From contig JAGXSV010000061.1 in NCBI GenBank assembly GCA_018333605.1, positions 1 through 63,247 of the forward strand: 63,247 nt of DNA, written 5' to 3'. The notes under the pieces were generated by a model. It had not been told where the DNA came from. It did no database searches and saw only the letters and a program-made list of their open reading frames with translations. The stretch comes from Hydrogenophaga sp. (GTDB taxonomy: Bacteria > Pseudomonadota > Gammaproteobacteria > Burkholderiales > Burkholderiaceae_C). Position numbers and translations under genes: made by a program. Of this stretch, positions 62,143 through 63,247 are shown one piece after another (within the stretch, counting starts at the first letter, position 1; every line of letters begins with the position of its first letter).

Positions 62143-63247
62143 TCACACCCGTGCCAGCACCGGCCCGAGTACTCGCCCGGTGTGCGTGTCCAGCCGCACC
62201 ACCTCTTCCGGCGTGGTCGCCGCCACCACACGGCCACCGCCACCGCCGCCTTCCGGCCCCAGGTCGATGATCCAGTCGGCTTCGGCCATCAGGTCCAGGT
62301 CGTGCTCGATCACGATCACGCTGTGGCCGCCGTCCACCAGCCGGTGCAGCACGCGAATGAGTTTCTCCACGTCGGCCATGTGCAGGCCCACGGTGGGTTC
62401 ATCCAGCACATAAAGCGTGTGCGGGGCCTTCTGGCCGCGGCGGGTAACGTCGTCGCGCACCTTGCTGAGCTCGGTCACGAGCTTGATGCGCTGCGCCTCG
62501 CCGCCGCTCAGCGTGGGGCTGGGCTGACCCAGCGTGAGGTAGCCCAGCCCCACGTCTTTCAGCAGCTGCAGCGGGTGGCTGATGGCGGGCATGGCGGCGA
62601 AGAATTCGACCGCTTCGTCCACCTCCATCTGCAACACGTCGCCGATGCTCTTGCCCTTCCAGGTGACAGCCAGGGTTTCGGGGTTGAAGCGCGCGCCATG
62701 GCACACCTCACAGGGCACTTTCACGTCGGGCAAAAAGCTCATCTCGATGGTGCGCATGCCCTGCCCTTCGCAGCCCGGGCACCGGCCTTCGCCGGTGTTG
62801 AAGCTGAAGCGGCCCGGGCCGTAGCCACGCGCTTTGGCTTCAAGCGTGTCGGCAAACAGCTTGCGCACCGTGTCCCAGAAACCGATGTAGGTGGCGGGGC
62901 AGCTGCGCGGCGTTTTGCCGATAGGGGTTTGGTCCACTTCCAGCACGCGGTCCACCAACTCGGAGCCAATGAGTTTGTCGCAGCCGGTCCAGGTGGGACG
63001 CTCGCCCGCGTCCCACGCGGTGCGGCCGGCGAAGGTGCTGCGCTGCGACACGGCCACGGCCGCGTTGGTGAGCAACACGTCGCGCGCGAAGGTGGATTTC
63101 CCCGAACCGCTGACGCCGGTGACCACCACCAGGCGCTGCAGGGGGACCGCGACGGTGAGGTTTTGCAGGTTGTGCAGGCGGGCGCCGCGAACTTCGAGCC
63201 AGGGTATAGCCCCCTCCCCCGCTGGGGGAGGGCTGGGGTGGGGGCTC
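62143..63247 (-). CDS. uvrA: Excinuclease ABC subunit A, C-terminal part (runs off the window)
   Basis: This partial gene, with its 5' end beyond 63247, gives about 367 residues. UvrA recognises DNA damage for nucleotide excision repair. The second ABC ATPase is visible: Walker [18 protein letters not shown], the zinc finger [20 protein letters not shown] with CEVCHG, signature [11 protein letters not shown], Walker [13 protein letters not shown] and the switch His in VIEHDLDLM. Near the window edge, before [12 protein letters not shown], the frame passes through a GC-rich palindromic repeat encoding Pro/Ser/Gly residues not expected in UvrA. The Gly-rich [12 protein letters not shown] near the C-terminus is normal. 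Confidence 0.94.
   Translation of the reverse strand, partial: SPHPSPPPAGEGAIPWLEVRGARLHNLQNLTVAVPLQRLVVVTGVSGSGKSTFARDVLLTNAAVAVSQRSTFAGRTAWDAGERPTWTGCDKLIGSELVDRVLEVDQTPIGKTPRSCPATYIGFWDTVRKLFADTLEAKARGYGPGRFSFNTGEGRCPGCEGQGMRTIEMSFLPDVKVPCEVCHGARFNPETLAVTWKGKSIGDVLQMEVDEAVEFFAAMPAISHPLQLLKDVGLGYLTLGQPSPTLSGGEAQRIKLVTELSKVRDDVTRRGQKAPHTLYVLDEPTVGLHMADVEKLIRVLHRLVDGGHSVIVIEHDLDLMAEADWIIDLGPEGGGGGGRVVAATTPEEVVRLDTHTGRVLGPVLARV
63209..63247. repeat. C/G-run palindromic repeat inside uvrA at the window edge
   Basis: GCCCCCTCCCCC-GCT-GGGGGAGGGC is a near-perfect inverted pair, followed by TGGGGTGGGGGCTC. It stays open in the uvrA frame (reading [10 protein letters not shown]). The other end lies outside the window. 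Confidence 0.65.

Noticed and set aside
1-63247. CRISPR arrays
   Set aside because: No regularly spaced direct repeats of 24-40 bp were seen; the tandem units at 61670-61753 are contiguous and coding.
1-63247. tRNA or rRNA genes
   Set aside because: No tRNA cloverleaf with a GTTCGAATC-type T arm or rRNA sequence was recognised in the intergenic regions.

Overview
The window reads as chromosomal DNA of a betaproteobacterium, order Burkholderiales, most likely family Comamonadaceae (Hydrogenophaga- or Rhodoferax-like). The reasons are the GC-rich coding style, the families present (TtcA, RlmJ, ErpA, DUF2905, DUF4136, DUF6776, NDUFA9-like protein, PaaABCDE, a SAH riboswitch before ahcY) and the many copies of short palindromic GC-rich repeats that litter Comamonadaceae genomes. 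No prophage, CRISPR array, tRNA or rRNA gene was recognised. Most genes are housekeeping or central metabolism. The unusual part is how much gene decay and repeat intrusion sits among them.

Layout. 1-7188: fau, a lytic transglycosylase, an NDUFA9-like protein, a decayed DUF302 lipoprotein gene, a CsoR/FrmR-type repressor, a glutathione S-transferase and cca. 7189-8534: a gene graveyard with an otsA relic, one end of a small repeat element and an mscS tail. 8535-14545: glucokinase, thioredoxin 2, DUF2905, a MidA-like methyltransferase, then a pterin-like pair (SDR and FolB-like) with ttcA and a DUF4136 lipoprotein. 14586-17739: a PAS-rich hybrid histidine kinase divergent from a histidine phosphatase. 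17766-24328: an ABC export system coupled to ruvB, then a small accessory island (toxin-antitoxin pair and an unknown gene with an in-frame amber stop) lying between ruvB and ruvA. 24441-28230: phoH-ybeY, convergent with a cation transporter-dtd-chorismatase operon. 28352-39506: the glycogen operon glgB-glgX-malQ-glgC-glgA-glgP, in which glgA is broken.

39787-46612: tyrS, an M23 peptidase, erpA, a bactofilin, a 238-bp element with terminal inverted repeats, a DUF6776 coiled-coil protein, rpsI-rplM and rlmJ. 46651-50745: the phenylacetyl-CoA epoxidase operon paaABCDE behind a 28-bp perfect palindrome that looks like a TetR-type operator. 50954-58208: an acyl-CoA ligase, then a one-carbon/methionine cluster read leftward (ahcY, tlyA, metF, rlpA, metY) behind a SAH riboswitch with an overlapping terminator. 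58267-63247: a HAD phosphatase, a YeeE/YedE sulfur transporter, a small membrane protein, a YkgJ protein, an N-terminally deleted regulator and the C-terminal part of uvrA running off the window.

Themes. Storage and osmotic functions have been damaged at several places: glgA (deletion of about 25 nt), otsA (many frameshifts) and mscS (only the tail remains). Intergenic repeats have entered coding regions, giving repeat-derived residues in PaaC, probably in GlgX and apparently in UvrA. No wholly new system could be demonstrated. The strongest candidates for something undescribed are the unknown gene between ruvA and ruvB, the 238-bp element at 43581-43818 with a partial copy at 8062-8126, and the repeat-into-gene insertions. 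Several calls depend on frameshifts, so sequencing error must be excluded where noted.
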